DNA of 64,000 nt from Calditrichia bacterium (GCA_020635035.1 JACKAO010000001.1:124001-188000), one strand, 5' to 3'. Shown: positions 18,188-28,353, counted from the stretch's first letter. Translations and numbers: made by a program. The notes: a model not told the origin generated them from the sequence alone.

Positions 18188-19396
18188 CTAAAATAAAAAA
18201 GTTAAAATACTGCGTATCGTAACATCATCGATACCGGCAGGATTGTTTTTATATTTTTGATCCGTTACAGCAAGTTTAAGAAGAATATTGCGCGAAATTT
18301 TATAGCCGACTGCTGCACTGTAGCGGGTTACATCTGTATCCCAGGGATTTAATGCAATTATTGAAACGGTCTTTGGATGGTCATAATTTTCAAAAACCAT
18401 GGTCTCGTATCGAAAAGCCAGGTAGGAACCTGTCAGAACAGGCGGTTCAAATTTTAAATCGACATAATAGCTGTAGTTGGATAATTTAAATTCTCCCAGT
18501 TCTCCGTTGAAATCGGTTTTAAAACCAGTACTGGTCAACCCCGGAACATTCCATCGGGCATAGATAAACTCTCCGGACAATTCAAAATAAGTATAAGCAA
18601 GAACCCAATCTGTGGCGATCACCATCTGTCTGAATCTTTCCAGCCGGTCAAAAGTATTGTTTACAGGATCTTTTTCCATAAAACTACCATAACTGAAAGA
18701 AATGCCATGCTGCCAGAAAATAAACGGGGCAAAACCGAGGCGCCCGACAATGGCTGCATTCTGCAAATTTGTATAATCTTTCTGGCTTGCCGATGCTGCA
18801 TTCACAAAAGCTAAAGCTAAATTAAGTGCATTCTCGCGGATCACCCAATCTAACATTGCACCAGTGTTATAGCCCCCAAAATATACTGTTGTCAAACCGA
18901 CATCATCAACACCATAGGCACCACTTTCGCCGGCTTTCGGCCAAAATCCGCGTGTATCGGATATGTTTATAAAATAATTATAAGCGAGCGGACCGTTAAC
19001 AAAAGAACTATTGCTGGCCAGTGAACGCTTCGGGTATAAACCAAACGGACTTACAAATCGGCCAATATTTACCGTAACCGGAAAATCCTGCGGCTCCCAG
19101 GAAAGAGTAGCCAGTGTAATGCGTAATGGATTTATTTTACCTGTTCCCCAGGTATCCCATTGCAAACGGCTGTTAAAAAAGAAATCGGAGCCCATATCTG
19201 AAAAGAGAAACAGGTTAAACTGATTGATCGCGAGATGTGGCCGCCGGAAATCATTGGCAATTTCATTTTTCAAAAAGGAAGATGTTTTTCCACCATAGGA
19301 CATTTCCAGATCGAGACTGCCATTTAAGTCGACCTGAGCAAATGTTAAGGAAGCATTAAAAAGCAACACCCAGAATAACAATCTAAGTTTATGCAC
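18188..19396 (-). CDS. outer-membrane beta-barrel protein (porin-like), hypothetical
   Basis: This 402-residue protein has a signal peptide (about 1-20, ending LTFAQ) and repeated amphipathic strands ending in TFLF, consistent with an outer-membrane barrel. Conserved-looking stretches such as NIGRFVSPFGLYPKRS resemble porins of the FCB group. The start overlaps the end of the cyclase gene by 8 bp, so the two are translationally coupled. Substrate unknown. Confidence 0.65.
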   Translation of the reverse strand: MHKLRLLFWVLLFNASLTFAQVDLNGSLDLEMSYGGKTSSFLKNEIANDFRRPHLAINQFNLFLFSDMGSDFFFNSRLQWDTWGTGKINPLRITLATLSWEPQDFPVTVNIGRFVSPFGLYPKRSLASNSSFVNGPLAYNYFINISDTRGFWPKAGESGAYGVDDVGLTTVYFGGYNTGAMLDWVIRENALNLALAFVNAASASQKDYTNLQNAAIVGRLGFAPFIFWQHGISFSYGSFMEKDPVNNTFDRLERFRQMVIATDWVLAYTYFELSGEFIYARWNVPGLTSTGFKTDFNGELGEFKLSNYSYYVDLKFEPPVLTGSYLAFRYETMVFENYDHPKTVSIIALNPWDTDVTRYSAAVGYKISRNILLKLAVTDQKYKNNPAGIDDVTIRSILTFLF

Positions 19397-21071
19397 TAAG
19401 TACCTCCGTTATTTTCAGTTGCTGGGAAATACCTTTAAATGACATCAGAAAAATTTCTCCCATTTTTACTTTTATATTCAGCTTTTCTGCAATCTCTTTT
19501 GGCACAAGTATTTGTCCTGCTTTTGCACTCCCGCATAAACGCGCACCGAGATTCACTGTTGCTCCCAAAGCGGTGTAATCCATGCGATTCATTGCACCCA
19601 TATTGCCAAGAATAGCAGGTCCGTAATTTATTCCGATGCCAATATGTATAGGGACAGGGTCATTTGTATGTTCAAGCATAACACGTTTCTGAATCTCAAT
19701 TGCACACTGTACCGCACGGTCAGTAGAATTTTCTCCTGTAAACAGCGCAAACATTTCATCCCCGACGAATTTATCGACCGAACCGTTGAATTTATCTACG
19801 ATTTCAGCCTGAAAACCAAGGTAGCGATTAAGCATATTAATTACTTCTTCGGGGTCACGGTTTTCGCTGTATGCCGTAAAACCACGCACATCAGAAAACA
19901 AAACAGTCAGATTGTGCCGTTCACCACCAAGAGCGACTTCACCGGCTGACGACTTTTGTACCATAGCCATAGTGTGACTGCCAACATATTTGGTTAGATG
20001 CAGGCGCTCGCGCAGCCCGGTAATCATTTCATTAAATGTGACTGTGAGACGCCCGATTTCATCTTTTGTTGTAGGATCGACATACGTTTCAAGATTTCCG
20101 GATTTAACTTTGTCCATCCCGTCAGCCAGGTTTAAAATAGGCCTGGAAAAATTTCTTCCCAGAACAAATGCGAAAATGAGCGTCACTACCAAAAATCCGC
20201 CTGCTGTACCAAAAATATTCGATTGGATATTTCGCAGGATGGATAACTCTTCAGATGTAGGAACGGTGGCTATGAAATAAGCGTCTTCTCCAATCCCCAA
20301 CGGACTGATAAATGTGTAATATTCAGTTCCTTTTAGAGAATCAATAAAAGCAGGTGAAGGCATTGTATATTTCAGAACCGTATCAATGATTGCTTTATTT
20401 TGGCTGGCAAAATGTTGAATGCCGGAAGTTGCCGGATGAGCTAATGAACTCCCTACAAGCCGGTCTTTATAAAATATATTGATGTCAATTTTGGTTTTTC
20501 CTTTAAGTTGCTGGGCTTCATAATCGCTGAAGCGGGCACCGAGCGATAACGTACCGATGATCGATTCATTGGCATAAATCGGAAGCGAAACAACCTGCAG
20601 CAGGTTATCACCAATTCCCCACAATTCCGGCCAGGTAATTGTCGGATCCGGGTCGTTGCCATTCATAGCTGAAAAAACCGTGGAACGGTAAGATAGATCA
20701 TCCCCGAAGTTTGTTTCTTCCCCGAGCCGGGCAAGGACAATTCCATCAGGATCCGTTACCGTAAACAGATCAACTTTTGCAAACTGGGCAAATTCTGTTA
20801 CACTAAAATAGACTGATGCCGGATCCTGCAGGGCGACATTTGCCTTAAATGTCGAGTTTTCGCCGATCAGGTAGATTGATTCCACCAGACGATCGTAAAT
20901 CAGGCGCTGTTGCTGTGTGAAAATACTTTGAGTATTATTAAAATCATTAATAATCTTTTCTTCAATTTTGTTACTAAGCGCGTCAGTAACCAGGTATAAA
21001 ACACCGGCTAAAATAAGGATAGTCAGGCCGGAAAGGGCAATGAATAATTTTGTCTGAATACTTAGTTTCAT
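19389..21071 (-). CDS. membrane adenylate cyclase with Cache-like sensor and HAMP
   Basis: This 560-residue protein has a TM helix at 9-29, a periplasmic Cache-like sensor domain (about 35-270), a second TM helix (about 285-305), a HAMP domain (to about 355) and a class III cyclase domain (about 380-555). Metal-binding aspartates are in LFSDVRGF (about 390) and VGDEMFALF (about 436). The lysine in VDKFVGDE and the Asp in MDYTALG fit ATP rather than GTP, and N and R of TVNLGARLC are present. It should make cAMP in response to a periplasmic ligand. A cAMP target candidate is the cNMP-binding DUF294 protein at 4832-6733; that link is speculative. Confidence 0.85.
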   Translation of the reverse strand: MKLSIQTKLFIALSGLTILILAGVLYLVTDALSNKIEEKIINDFNNTQSIFTQQQRLIYDRLVESIYLIGENSTFKANVALQDPASVYFSVTEFAQFAKVDLFTVTDPDGIVLARLGEETNFGDDLSYRSTVFSAMNGNDPDPTITWPELWGIGDNLLQVVSLPIYANESIIGTLSLGARFSDYEAQQLKGKTKIDINIFYKDRLVGSSLAHPATSGIQHFASQNKAIIDTVLKYTMPSPAFIDSLKGTEYYTFISPLGIGEDAYFIATVPTSEELSILRNIQSNIFGTAGGFLVVTLIFAFVLGRNFSRPILNLADGMDKVKSGNLETYVDPTTKDEIGRLTVTFNEMITGLRERLHLTKYVGSHTMAMVQKSSAGEVALGGERHNLTVLFSDVRGFTAYSENRDPEEVINMLNRYLGFQAEIVDKFNGSVDKFVGDEMFALFTGENSTDRAVQCAIEIQKRVMLEHTNDPVPIHIGIGINYGPAILGNMGAMNRMDYTALGATVNLGARLCGSAKAGQILVPKEIAEKLNIKVKMGEIFLMSFKGISQQLKITEVLSA

Positions 21072-21075
21072 TTTA

Positions 21076-21780
21076 TCAGCGTGTTAAAGTAAAACTTTCT
21101 TCCGTATCTTTGTTTTTTTCTACTCTTATCGTACTGCTTACCTTATCAAAATCCGGATGAATCGCTTCCAGTCTGTAGGTACCGGGCCGAAGATTTTTGA
21201 ACAGGTATACACCGTTCTTATTTGCTTGTGTAAAGATCGGAGTTTTTAGTGTAACAATGGTTGCATTCATTTGTGAATGAATATCACAGAACAGTTTTAC
21301 GAATCCGGTTTTTGTGATTCTTTCCGGCACAACTGTCCCTGTTGGCCGCCGGCCGATATTAAATTTCTGACCGGGTGTGATACTGAAAACATTGTGGTAA
21401 AATTTATCCAGGTTTACAAAATCAACTTTTGTACCGGGTGTGATGGGCAGAACGTTTGGGATAAATTCAGCATTTTTTTGCAGAATTTGAGCTTTAGCTA
21501 ATGGGGCGGCAACGGTGTCATAGCTTAAAGGATAAGCAGCGATAATTACATCTTCAATGGCAGAACGTTTGTTCTCATCCTGTTTATGCAGTACTTGTCG
21601 TACCAGGCGATTGCGGTAAATACGTCCCCGGAATGTGCGTGATCGGTTTTGTTCGGCAGGCATAAAAACACGTCCGTAAACCCTTGTTTCCTGGGCAAAA
21701 CTAAAATCGCTGAGTATCAGGATGGTGAAAAATAAGAATAGTAAAATAGTTTTATTCATAAACTTATCGATCAGGCCCAT
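21076..21780 (-). CDS. exported cupredoxin-like protein (methylamine-utilisation-protein type)
   Basis: The N-terminal hydrophobic region ends in FSFAQ, a signal peptide. The middle of the protein has a cupredoxin-like arrangement: HNVFS followed by FCDIHSQM, giving His, Cys, His and Met ligands for a type I copper site. The C-terminal 60 residues form a carboxypeptidase-regulatory-like beta sandwich (GVYLFKNLRPGTYRLEAIHP). The Met at residue 8 (21759) is an alternative start giving a more typical signal peptide. It is the first gene of the operon with the cyclase 4 bp downstream. It may bind copper or carry electrons. Confidence 0.7.
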   Translation of the reverse strand: MGLIDKFMNKTILLFLFFTILILSDFSFAQETRVYGRVFMPAEQNRSRTFRGRIYRNRLVRQVLHKQDENKRSAIEDVIIAAYPLSYDTVAAPLAKAQILQKNAEFIPNVLPITPGTKVDFVNLDKFYHNVFSITPGQKFNIGRRPTGTVVPERITKTGFVKLFCDIHSQMNATIVTLKTPIFTQANKNGVYLFKNLRPGTYRLEAIHPDFDKVSSTIRVEKNKDTEESFTLTR

Positions 21781-21968
21781 GTTAACAGGAAAATCATTCT
21801 TAGGCGTTGCTGAATAACCAATTTTTAAGTAATTACAGAAAATAAATCAGCGGAAAATTATGAAAATCATTACTATGAATTTTAAGTAAACTTTTATTGT
21901 GTCCCATACGTAGGTGCAATGGTAAACGGAGCTAAACCAGGCAATATTCCCATTAAATCGGAGTTCTA

Positions 21969-24338
21969 TTGATGAAGAAATGGTTGTTTTTACTATTGAT
22001 AATGAATGTTTTTGCTATCGCACAGCAGGGTTTGATCAAGGGAACGGTGATAGATGAAAAAAGCGGCGAACCTTTAAGCGCAGCCAATCTGCAAATATCC
22101 GGGACTTATCACGGTACGATTACAAATGAATATGGTGAGTTTATTCTGGAAAATGAAAACTATCCTGTTACACTTGAAATAAGTTTTATTGGCTATGCCA
22201 AAAAACGTCTGACATTAAAAAAGCCACCCGAAAAACCCATCAGTATCTTACTTAAACCTGTTATACTTGAGACTGAAGCAATTGTTGTCACTGCTGAAAA
22301 CCCGGCTGTAGCAATTATGCGCAAAGTTATCGAAAATAAACTGAAATGGCGTGACAGCCTGCAAACCTATAAAGTTGATGCTTACGCCAGGGTAGTCCTT
22401 GCCAATGATTCTGCGATCATCTCTATTTCCGAAAGTGTTTCAGATGCTTATTGGGATAAAGAGCGCGGACCGCGTGAAGTTATAAAATCGAAACGGCAAA
22501 CAGAAAATCTGAAGCAGAATCAGAACTTTGCTTTCAGCAGTTTTACCGCCAATTTTTATGATGATGACATAGATATCATGGGATATAAGGTTGTCGGGCC
22601 AACGAATCCGGATGCATTTGACTATTATGATTTTAAGCTTGTTGATCGCAAAGGATTTGATGGTGACACTGTCTTTGTAATTCAGCTGATCCCAACGGCA
22701 AAGCTGAACCCTACATTTACAGGAACGGTATCGGTTCTGGATAAGGTTTTTGCACTACTTGCTGTGGATGTAACCCCAAATGCAGAAAATATTTTTATGC
22801 CCATGCCTATTGATGAATGGAATGTTGCTTATAAACAGCAATACAGCAATTTTGGAAAATCTTTCTGGCTGCCGGTGGATATGCGGGCATCAGGAGATAT
22901 TAAAATCAGTCTGCCCGGTCTTGAATTTCCGCGCATAAAATACAGCCGTTCGGTTCGCCTGACAGATTACCAGGTTAATGTTCCATTGCCGGATTCGCTT
23001 TATAAAAAAGAACGGGTCATTAATGAAGACTCGCTGGCAATTGCAGAAGATTCACTTTTCAACAGACGGTTGACGATAATTCCCCTGACAAAAGAAGAAG
23101 AAGTTGCCTACCTGGATATTGACAGCACAGATACATTCGAGAAAGCTTTTAAACCTACCGGATTTCTTGCCGGTTTTGTAGAAACTGAAAGTGATGAGAA
23201 ATCATCTGAAGTGACATTAGGTGGACAAATTTTTGATGGAGTTTCTCCTGTTCTTGGATATAACCGGATTGAACAGGGCAGGTTAGGAATCAATTATGAA
23301 AGACCCGTTGTCGATAATTTTATTTTGCGCGGCAGCGCTGTTTATAAAACAGCTCCCCATAATTGGGATTGGAGTTATGGAATATCTTTCAAACCGGGCA
23401 AATTCATTCCCGGAAGATTTTCAGTTGATTTTATGCAGCAAACCGCAACGACTTATGGATCAATAAATTATCCCGATTTGCTGATTTCATTTGGCACTTT
23501 ATTCGGTGCAAAGGATTATAATGATTACTATTCAAAAAAAGCTCTGAACATTGGTTATGATGTTCGTTTTAAGACTTTAAACTCAAAACTGAAAACAACT
23601 CTGCATCTTGAAAAACACCAATCCTTAAATACAAAAGTACACAATTATAATCTTTTTGGTTATGATTTAACGCAGCGTGCTAACCCGATGATTGATACGG
23701 GTGAAATGCGTACTTTGGAAGTTAATCTGCAATGGGGCGGTGATTATGTACCATTTGGTGTTGTTGGTCAGCAAAGGGCAGAACTGAATGTTGAATACAG
23801 CAATCCGGACTTTTTAAACAGTGACTTTGATTTCACACAATGCAAATTCAACATAGGCTGGAATTTCAGAACCTTCCTGCAGCGCCGGATGCTGCCAAAT
23901 ACTTTTGATATTCAGCTAGCAGCAGGATTGTCCACCGGAGAGATTCCATTGCAGAAAATGGGTTCACTGGATGCTAATTACAATGGCTTTTCACCCTTTG
24001 GTGTTTTCAGAACTTTACGTGATTTACCTTATATTGGTGAAGATTATCTGGGTATTTTCTGGGAGCATAATTTCAGAAGCGTCCCATTTGAGCTGATCGG
24101 TTTACGCTGGTTTGCTGAGAAAAATATTGGTCTTATTGTATTTGGCGGGCATGGCCGTACCTGGCTTTCTGATGATAACGCGCAGAAATTGAATTATAAA
24201 TACCGTTATAATAACAACTTTCACCATGAGTTGGGTGTCTCCGTTAATGGCTTACTCAAATTTTTTCGTGTAGATGTTGGCTGGCGCCTGGATAATCCCG
24301 CAACCTATGTTGGTGTAAGTATGCTGCGCTGGTTCTAA
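21969..24338 (+). CDS. DUF5686/carboxypeptidase-regulatory-like outer-membrane protein
   Basis: The 789-residue protein starts with a signal peptide (about 1-18) and a CarboxypepD_reg-like/CNA-B module (about 22-95, GTVIDEKSGEPLSAANLQIS). It continues into the DUF5686 region found in Bacteroidetes and relatives, and ends with a predicted barrel whose last residue is aromatic (SMLRWF). The family is an outer-membrane one without known function, sometimes grouped with TonB-like proteins although no plug domain is present here. GGAG precedes the start by about 8 bases. It is divergently oriented from the cupredoxin/cyclase operon across 188 bp. Confidence 0.8.
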   Translation: MMKKWLFLLLIMNVFAIAQQGLIKGTVIDEKSGEPLSAANLQISGTYHGTITNEYGEFILENENYPVTLEISFIGYAKKRLTLKKPPEKPISILLKPVILETEAIVVTAENPAVAIMRKVIENKLKWRDSLQTYKVDAYARVVLANDSAIISISESVSDAYWDKERGPREVIKSKRQTENLKQNQNFAFSSFTANFYDDDIDIMGYKVVGPTNPDAFDYYDFKLVDRKGFDGDTVFVIQLIPTAKLNPTFTGTVSVLDKVFALLAVDVTPNAENIFMPMPIDEWNVAYKQQYSNFGKSFWLPVDMRASGDIKISLPGLEFPRIKYSRSVRLTDYQVNVPLPDSLYKKERVINEDSLAIAEDSLFNRRLTIIPLTKEEEVAYLDIDSTDTFEKAFKPTGFLAGFVETESDEKSSEVTLGGQIFDGVSPVLGYNRIEQGRLGINYERPVVDNFILRGSAVYKTAPHNWDWSYGISFKPGKFIPGRFSVDFMQQTATTYGSINYPDLLISFGTLFGAKDYNDYYSKKALNIGYDVRFKTLNSKLKTTLHLEKHQSLNTKVHNYNLFGYDLTQRANPMIDTGEMRTLEVNLQWGGDYVPFGVVGQQRAELNVEYSNPDFLNSDFDFTQCKFNIGWNFRTFLQRRMLPNTFDIQLAAGLSTGEIPLQKMGSLDANYNGFSPFGVFRTLRDLPYIGEDYLGIFWEHNFRSVPFELIGLRWFAEKNIGLIVFGGHGRTWLSDDNAQKLNYKYRYNNNFHHELGVSVNGLLKFFRVDVGWRLDNPATYVGVSMLRWF

Positions 24339-24499
24339 TAACTGAACTTGCGTTTGATTCTATTTTAAGTGGTGATTTACCCGGGATAATCAGTGAATAT
24401 TTTCTGATATCACGGAATGATTTTAAAATTGAATATTCTGCTGTAAATTGGTTGAAACAAAAATTAGAAGTTGTAAAAATTGGTATACAGGGAGTAAAT

Positions 24500-24856
24500 A
24501 TGTCCGTCAAAGATTTAAATGAAGTAAAGAAAGAAAAAGTTGCTGCAGGGAAAAATACATTCTTCCAGGTTCTTATTGGTGCGGATGAAGGTCCAAATTT
24601 TGCCATGCGTCGATTTATTATTGAGCCGGGCGGCAGTATGCCCCGCCACACCAATCTTGTAGAGCATGAACAGTTCGTTTTGCGTGGTAAAGCCAAGGTT
24701 GGTATTGGTGATCAGGTTTATGAAATGTCAGCCAATAAAGTTGTTTATATTCCTGCCGGCATTCCGCATTGGTATGAAACGAAAGGGGATGAACCTTTTG
24801 AATTTTTATGCATTATTCCGAACAAACCGGATAAAATAGAAATAATGGATTCATAA
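24500..24856 (+). CDS. cupin domain protein (118 aa)
   Basis: This single cupin has metal-binding motif 1 in GGSMPRHTNLVEHEQFVLRG and a second His in GIPHWYETKG. The upstream ATG at 24452 extends the frame, but a GGAG at 24491-24494 with a 5-base spacer favours the ATG at 24500 (MSVKDLNEV). Small cupins of this type act as dioxygenases, isomerases or sugar/ligand sensors; no substrate is suggested here. Its stop overlaps the start of the next cupin gene (TAATG). Confidence 0.8.
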   Translation: MSVKDLNEVKKEKVAAGKNTFFQVLIGADEGPNFAMRRFIIEPGGSMPRHTNLVEHEQFVLRGKAKVGIGDQVYEMSANKVVYIPAGIPHWYETKGDEPFEFLCIIPNKPDKIEIMDS

Positions 24857-25218
24857 TGTTTACGCCCATAGATCTGGCACAGAAATTTGCACAGTTTAAT
24901 GATTATTGGTCACCAAAAATAGTGGGAGAGCTAAACGGTCAATATGTAAAACTTGCCAAATTGAAAGGTGAATTTGTCTGGCATCATCACGAAAAAGAAG
25001 ATGAATTGTTCATGGTGATCAAAGGCAGTCTGATAATAAAATTCAGGGATCATGAAGTTACCATAAATGAAGGTCAGTTCTGTATCATACCACACAGTGT
25101 TGAGCATCTTCCGGTAGCGGAAGAAGAATGCCATATACTGCTTTTTGAGCCGAAGAGTGTTGTTAATACCGGCAACGTTGAAGATGACAGAACCGTGAAA
25201 GAATTAGACCGGATTTAA
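24856..25218 (+). CDS. cupin domain protein (120 aa)
   Basis: This is a second single-domain cupin with the metal motif W-HHH-EKEDELFMVIKG and a motif 2 histidine in IPHSVEHLP. The ATG overlaps the stop of the preceding cupin by one base, so the two are translationally coupled and may act together. The protein is similar to small cupins annotated as mannose-6-phosphate isomerase-like. Function unknown. Confidence 0.8.
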   Translation: MFTPIDLAQKFAQFNDYWSPKIVGELNGQYVKLAKLKGEFVWHHHEKEDELFMVIKGSLIIKFRDHEVTINEGQFCIIPHSVEHLPVAEEECHILLFEPKSVVNTGNVEDDRTVKELDRI

Positions 25219-25320
25219 ATTTCTTTAGGCAAAAAACAGCTTTAGTTTTTTTCTTTTACCAACTCCATTCCCTTCTGAGTAGTTAGCTGGAATAGGTTCC
25301 TGAAATCTTTGTTAATAACG

Positions 25321-26343
25321 TTATTTATTTTCCTTTGGTAATCGGTCAGCAGATTGCCGTTTAAGCATCCAGCCGGGATATTCTTCGGGCAGAGCACTTA
25401 CTTTATCCAGTTCGGCCAATTCATCTTCTGAAAGTTTTAGTTTTGGTGCGTTCAGGTTATCTGCCAGTTGTTCATGGTTCTTAGCCCCGATTATTATGCT
25501 GGTCACAACCGGTTGATGCAGTAACCAGCTTAAAGCAACCTGGGCAACCGAAGCATCATGATTTGCGGCAATTACACGCATAACATCAACAATATTAAAA
25601 GCTCGCTCTTTGTTAACCGGTGGAAAATCGAATGCGGCACGGCGGGCTCCATCCGGGCCTTCGGCATCACGATAAAATTTACCTGAAAGCAATCCGCCGG
25701 CCAACGGACTCCAGACCAGCAGGCCTACCTTTTGGTCAAGCATCAGCGGTACAAGTTCCCGTTCAAGATCACGGCCGGCAATTGTATAATAAGCCTGCAG
25801 TGTTTCAAAACGGTGCAGATTGTTTTTGTCTGATATTCCCAGGGCTTTCATCAATTGCCAGGCAGCCAGATTTGAGCAGCCAACGTAGCGCACCTTGCCG
25901 GAATGCACCAGGTCATCCATGGCACGCAGCGTTTCTTCCAAAGGTGTGAAAGGATCAAAACCGTGAATCTGGTACAGATCAATGTAATCTGTCCCAAGAC
26001 GCTGAAGACTGTCTTCTATTGATTGCATAATATTAACGCGGGATAGGCCTACATCGTTCGGAGCATCACTCATCCTGGCACGAACTTTACTTGCGATTAC
26101 AACATCTTTGCGACGAATGCCTAATGCTTTTCCAAGCAGTTTTTCAGCTTCTCCGAAAGAATAGACATTTGCCGTGTCAAAAAAATTGATTCCGGCATCA
26201 ATCGCCCGGTTTACAAGATCATTAGCAACACTCTGCGGCTGCTGACCTATGGCGGTCCACCAGCCCTTTCCGCCAAAAGTCATGGTTCCAAAACATAATT
26301 CTGATACCATTAGACCGGTCCGGCCAAGTTGATTATATTTCAT
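25321..26343 (-). CDS. aldo/keto reductase
   Basis: The protein is an AKR family TIM barrel of about 340 residues with the catalytic Asp and Tyr in FFDTANVYSFGEAEKLLG, Lys in VVIASKVR and His in LYQIHGFDP. The opening MKYNQLGRTGLMVSELCFGT is the standard AKR start. A longer frame begins at 26409, but GGAG lies 8 bases before the ATG at 26343, and the extension is not homologous to the family, so 26343 is preferred. It reduces aldehydes or ketones with NADPH; substrate unknown. Confidence 0.9.
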   Translation of the reverse strand: MKYNQLGRTGLMVSELCFGTMTFGGKGWWTAIGQQPQSVANDLVNRAIDAGINFFDTANVYSFGEAEKLLGKALGIRRKDVVIASKVRARMSDAPNDVGLSRVNIMQSIEDSLQRLGTDYIDLYQIHGFDPFTPLEETLRAMDDLVHSGKVRYVGCSNLAAWQLMKALGISDKNNLHRFETLQAYYTIAGRDLERELVPLMLDQKVGLLVWSPLAGGLLSGKFYRDAEGPDGARRAAFDFPPVNKERAFNIVDVMRVIAANHDASVAQVALSWLLHQPVVTSIIIGAKNHEQLADNLNAPKLKLSEDELAELDKVSALPEEYPGWMLKRQSADRLPKENK

Positions 26344-26525
26344 ATTCATTTCTCCGTGTTTTTGATGCATATTCAGCAAGTAAGATAAAAAGATAAACAA
26401 ATATTTCACTATTACAAATCATGAAAGAGAAACAAAAGAATTATCTGTTTTTAAAATGGCAGGCAACTTTTATATGTAAAAGCGTATATTTATCTATCCT
26501 GCCAGAATAAAACAAAGGAATCATA

Positions 26526-27119
26526 ATGAAAAAATGTTTACTGCTACTGCTGATGCTTTTACCAGTTTTTGGTTTTGCCCAGGAAGAAACATTGAAGGGA
26601 TTTTATAAAGATGTAACAACCGCTATAAATTCTGCTCTTTTAACAAGGGCAGGTTCGATTGAAATCTCGGGCCTGGCAGCATACAATTATGAAAAAACGA
26701 AATACAATTATAATGCTGAAAGTATAAATCACCTGCTGCAGATAGAACCTGTTGTCGGGTATTTTTTCTTTGATAATATTGCCCTGGGTTTGGATCTGAA
26801 TTATACCTATCAGAAGTCAAAATTTTCTGCGATTTCACGATCCTTTTCAAATTCACAGACATACGCCGGTCCATTTGCCAAGCTTTACTTTGGCGATGAA
26901 CGCTTCAGGCCATTTGTGTTGGCCAGTTACCTTGTATTGACGGGTGATATCTATGACGGCGGACAGGCAGATCTGGGTGGTGGAGTTTTGTATCACCTGG
27001 ATGGTAATATTGCACTCAATTTTTTTGCTAAATATGGTCTCATTTGGAATGACAATACAACGGTTGATAGTAAAAGCCATATTTTTATGGGACTGGGATT
27101 ATCAGGATTCATATTATAA
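26526..27119 (+). CDS. outer-membrane beta-barrel protein, 197 aa
   Basis: The protein has a signal peptide (about 1-19, ending VFGFAQ) and a small barrel-like domain with alternating aromatic residues (YNYEKTKYNYNAE, VGYFFFDNIALGLDLNYTYQ), like the OmpW or OMP_b-brl families. AGGAA lies 7 bases before the ATG. It probably resides in the outer membrane. Function unknown. Confidence 0.7.
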   Translation: MKKCLLLLLMLLPVFGFAQEETLKGFYKDVTTAINSALLTRAGSIEISGLAAYNYEKTKYNYNAESINHLLQIEPVVGYFFFDNIALGLDLNYTYQKSKFSAISRSFSNSQTYAGPFAKLYFGDERFRPFVLASYLVLTGDIYDGGQADLGGGVLYHLDGNIALNFFAKYGLIWNDNTTVDSKSHIFMGLGLSGFIL

Positions 27120-27291
27120 TTATTGTTTAAGACGTGTGTTAAAATCGCTTCCTGACGAACTTCTGTTAAAGTGTTACAGAAGTCATTATTATCTTTAAGA
27201 TTTCTGTATTTTTCTACTATTTTCTATTGTAAATTTCCCAAAATTTTCACTTAAACGATTTAACTTTTCACCTTAGCAGAAGGATTTGTTT

Positions 27292-28125
27292 ATGAATAGG
27301 TTCGCTTTGTTTTTTGTATTCATGATGGCTTTGCCATTATTGGCGCAGGATCCGAATGATTGCGATAATTGTAAGGATCCGGCTTTGTTTAACCGTATGC
27401 CCGGATTTTACATTTATAATTATGAAGATGTTGATTTTGACAATTTCGAGTTTCCTGTTGGTGCAGGTAAAAGTCAGACGGTTGAAGGACATCATTATTA
27501 TATTGATTATTATGCAAATGAGAATACTAAATATCCCAGCGGAATGCAGATCGTGACAAATTACTCCAATGCTGCTAAGGCTGTCGGCGGTGAAAAAATA
27601 TATGGATTCGAAGATGGCGGTATGCACTATGTAACGCTGAAAGTTGTTACGAACAACAGAGAAGTTTGGATTATGGTGGAAGCCGGAAGCGGGGGGATGT
27701 ATAAAGTTAATCTTTTAGAAAAACAGTTAATGCAGCAGGATATTGTTGCAAATGCCGAGAGTCTGGCGGGGGAAATAAAAAAAACCGGAAAAGCAGCAGT
27801 TTATGGAATTTATTTTGATACGGATAAATCAGATATAAAATCTGAATCCGAACCTACAATAACTGAGATAGCTCGTTTATTAAAAAATGACGCGGCGTTA
27901 AAATTATATGTGGTAGGCCATACCGATAATGTTGGTAAATTTGATTATAATGTTAAACTATCTCAGGCACGTGCTGCCGCTGTTGTTGAAACACTTGTAA
28001 AGAAAAATGCAATTTCAGCAAACAGGTTAATACCTTTTGGCGCCGGCCCTACTACTCCAGTGGCAGCCAATAAAGATGAAGAAGGGCGTGCCAAAAACCG
28101 CCGGGTTGAATTGGTAGCTCAATAA
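27292..28125 (+). CDS. OmpA family protein
   Basis: The protein has a signal peptide (about 1-18, ending LLAQ), an uncharacterised middle domain, and a C-terminal OmpA peptidoglycan-binding domain (about 165-277) with IYFDTDKSDIK, VVGHTDNVG and LSQARAAAV. Such proteins anchor the outer membrane to peptidoglycan. The start is the ATG at 27292, with AGGA at 27281-27284; an in-frame TTG six bases earlier is unlikely. The short Cys pair near the mature N-terminus (DCDNCKD) is unusual. A strong terminator follows. Confidence 0.85.
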   Translation: MNRFALFFVFMMALPLLAQDPNDCDNCKDPALFNRMPGFYIYNYEDVDFDNFEFPVGAGKSQTVEGHHYYIDYYANENTKYPSGMQIVTNYSNAAKAVGGEKIYGFEDGGMHYVTLKVVTNNREVWIMVEAGSGGMYKVNLLEKQLMQQDIVANAESLAGEIKKTGKAAVYGIYFDTDKSDIKSESEPTITEIARLLKNDAALKLYVVGHTDNVGKFDYNVKLSQARAAAVVETLVKKNAISANRLIPFGAGPTTPVAANKDEEGRAKNRRVELVAQ

Positions 28126-28143
28126 ATTTTCAACTAATTTTTT

Positions 28144-28180
28144 AATATCCCGGCTGAATTATCAAATCCGGGATATTTAT
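28144..28180 (+). terminator. intrinsic terminator after OmpA-family gene
   Basis: A perfect 10-bp inverted repeat (AATATCCCGG at 28144-28153 and CCGGGATATT at 28168-28177) with a 14-base loop is followed by TATTT. It sits 18 bp after the OmpA stop codon. Confidence 0.75.
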
Positions 28181-28353
28181 TTCTGCTTCCTTTCATTCGA
28201 TGTTTTAAATACAATTGTTATCAATGTGATAAAATAATTATCCTTTTAATAATTCAAGGAGTAATTTTTTACTTAAACAAGGTAAAAAACTGTTAGCATG
28301 ATTCTTGCAATTAATACATGATTTTAAATTTATGACTGGAGGAACACCAAATA

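Noticed and set aside
28264..28290. TTTTTTAC / GTAAAAAA inverted repeat upstream of the GH16 gene
   Set aside because: All-AT stem in an AT-rich leader, distant from the ribosome binding site; chance pairing is likely.
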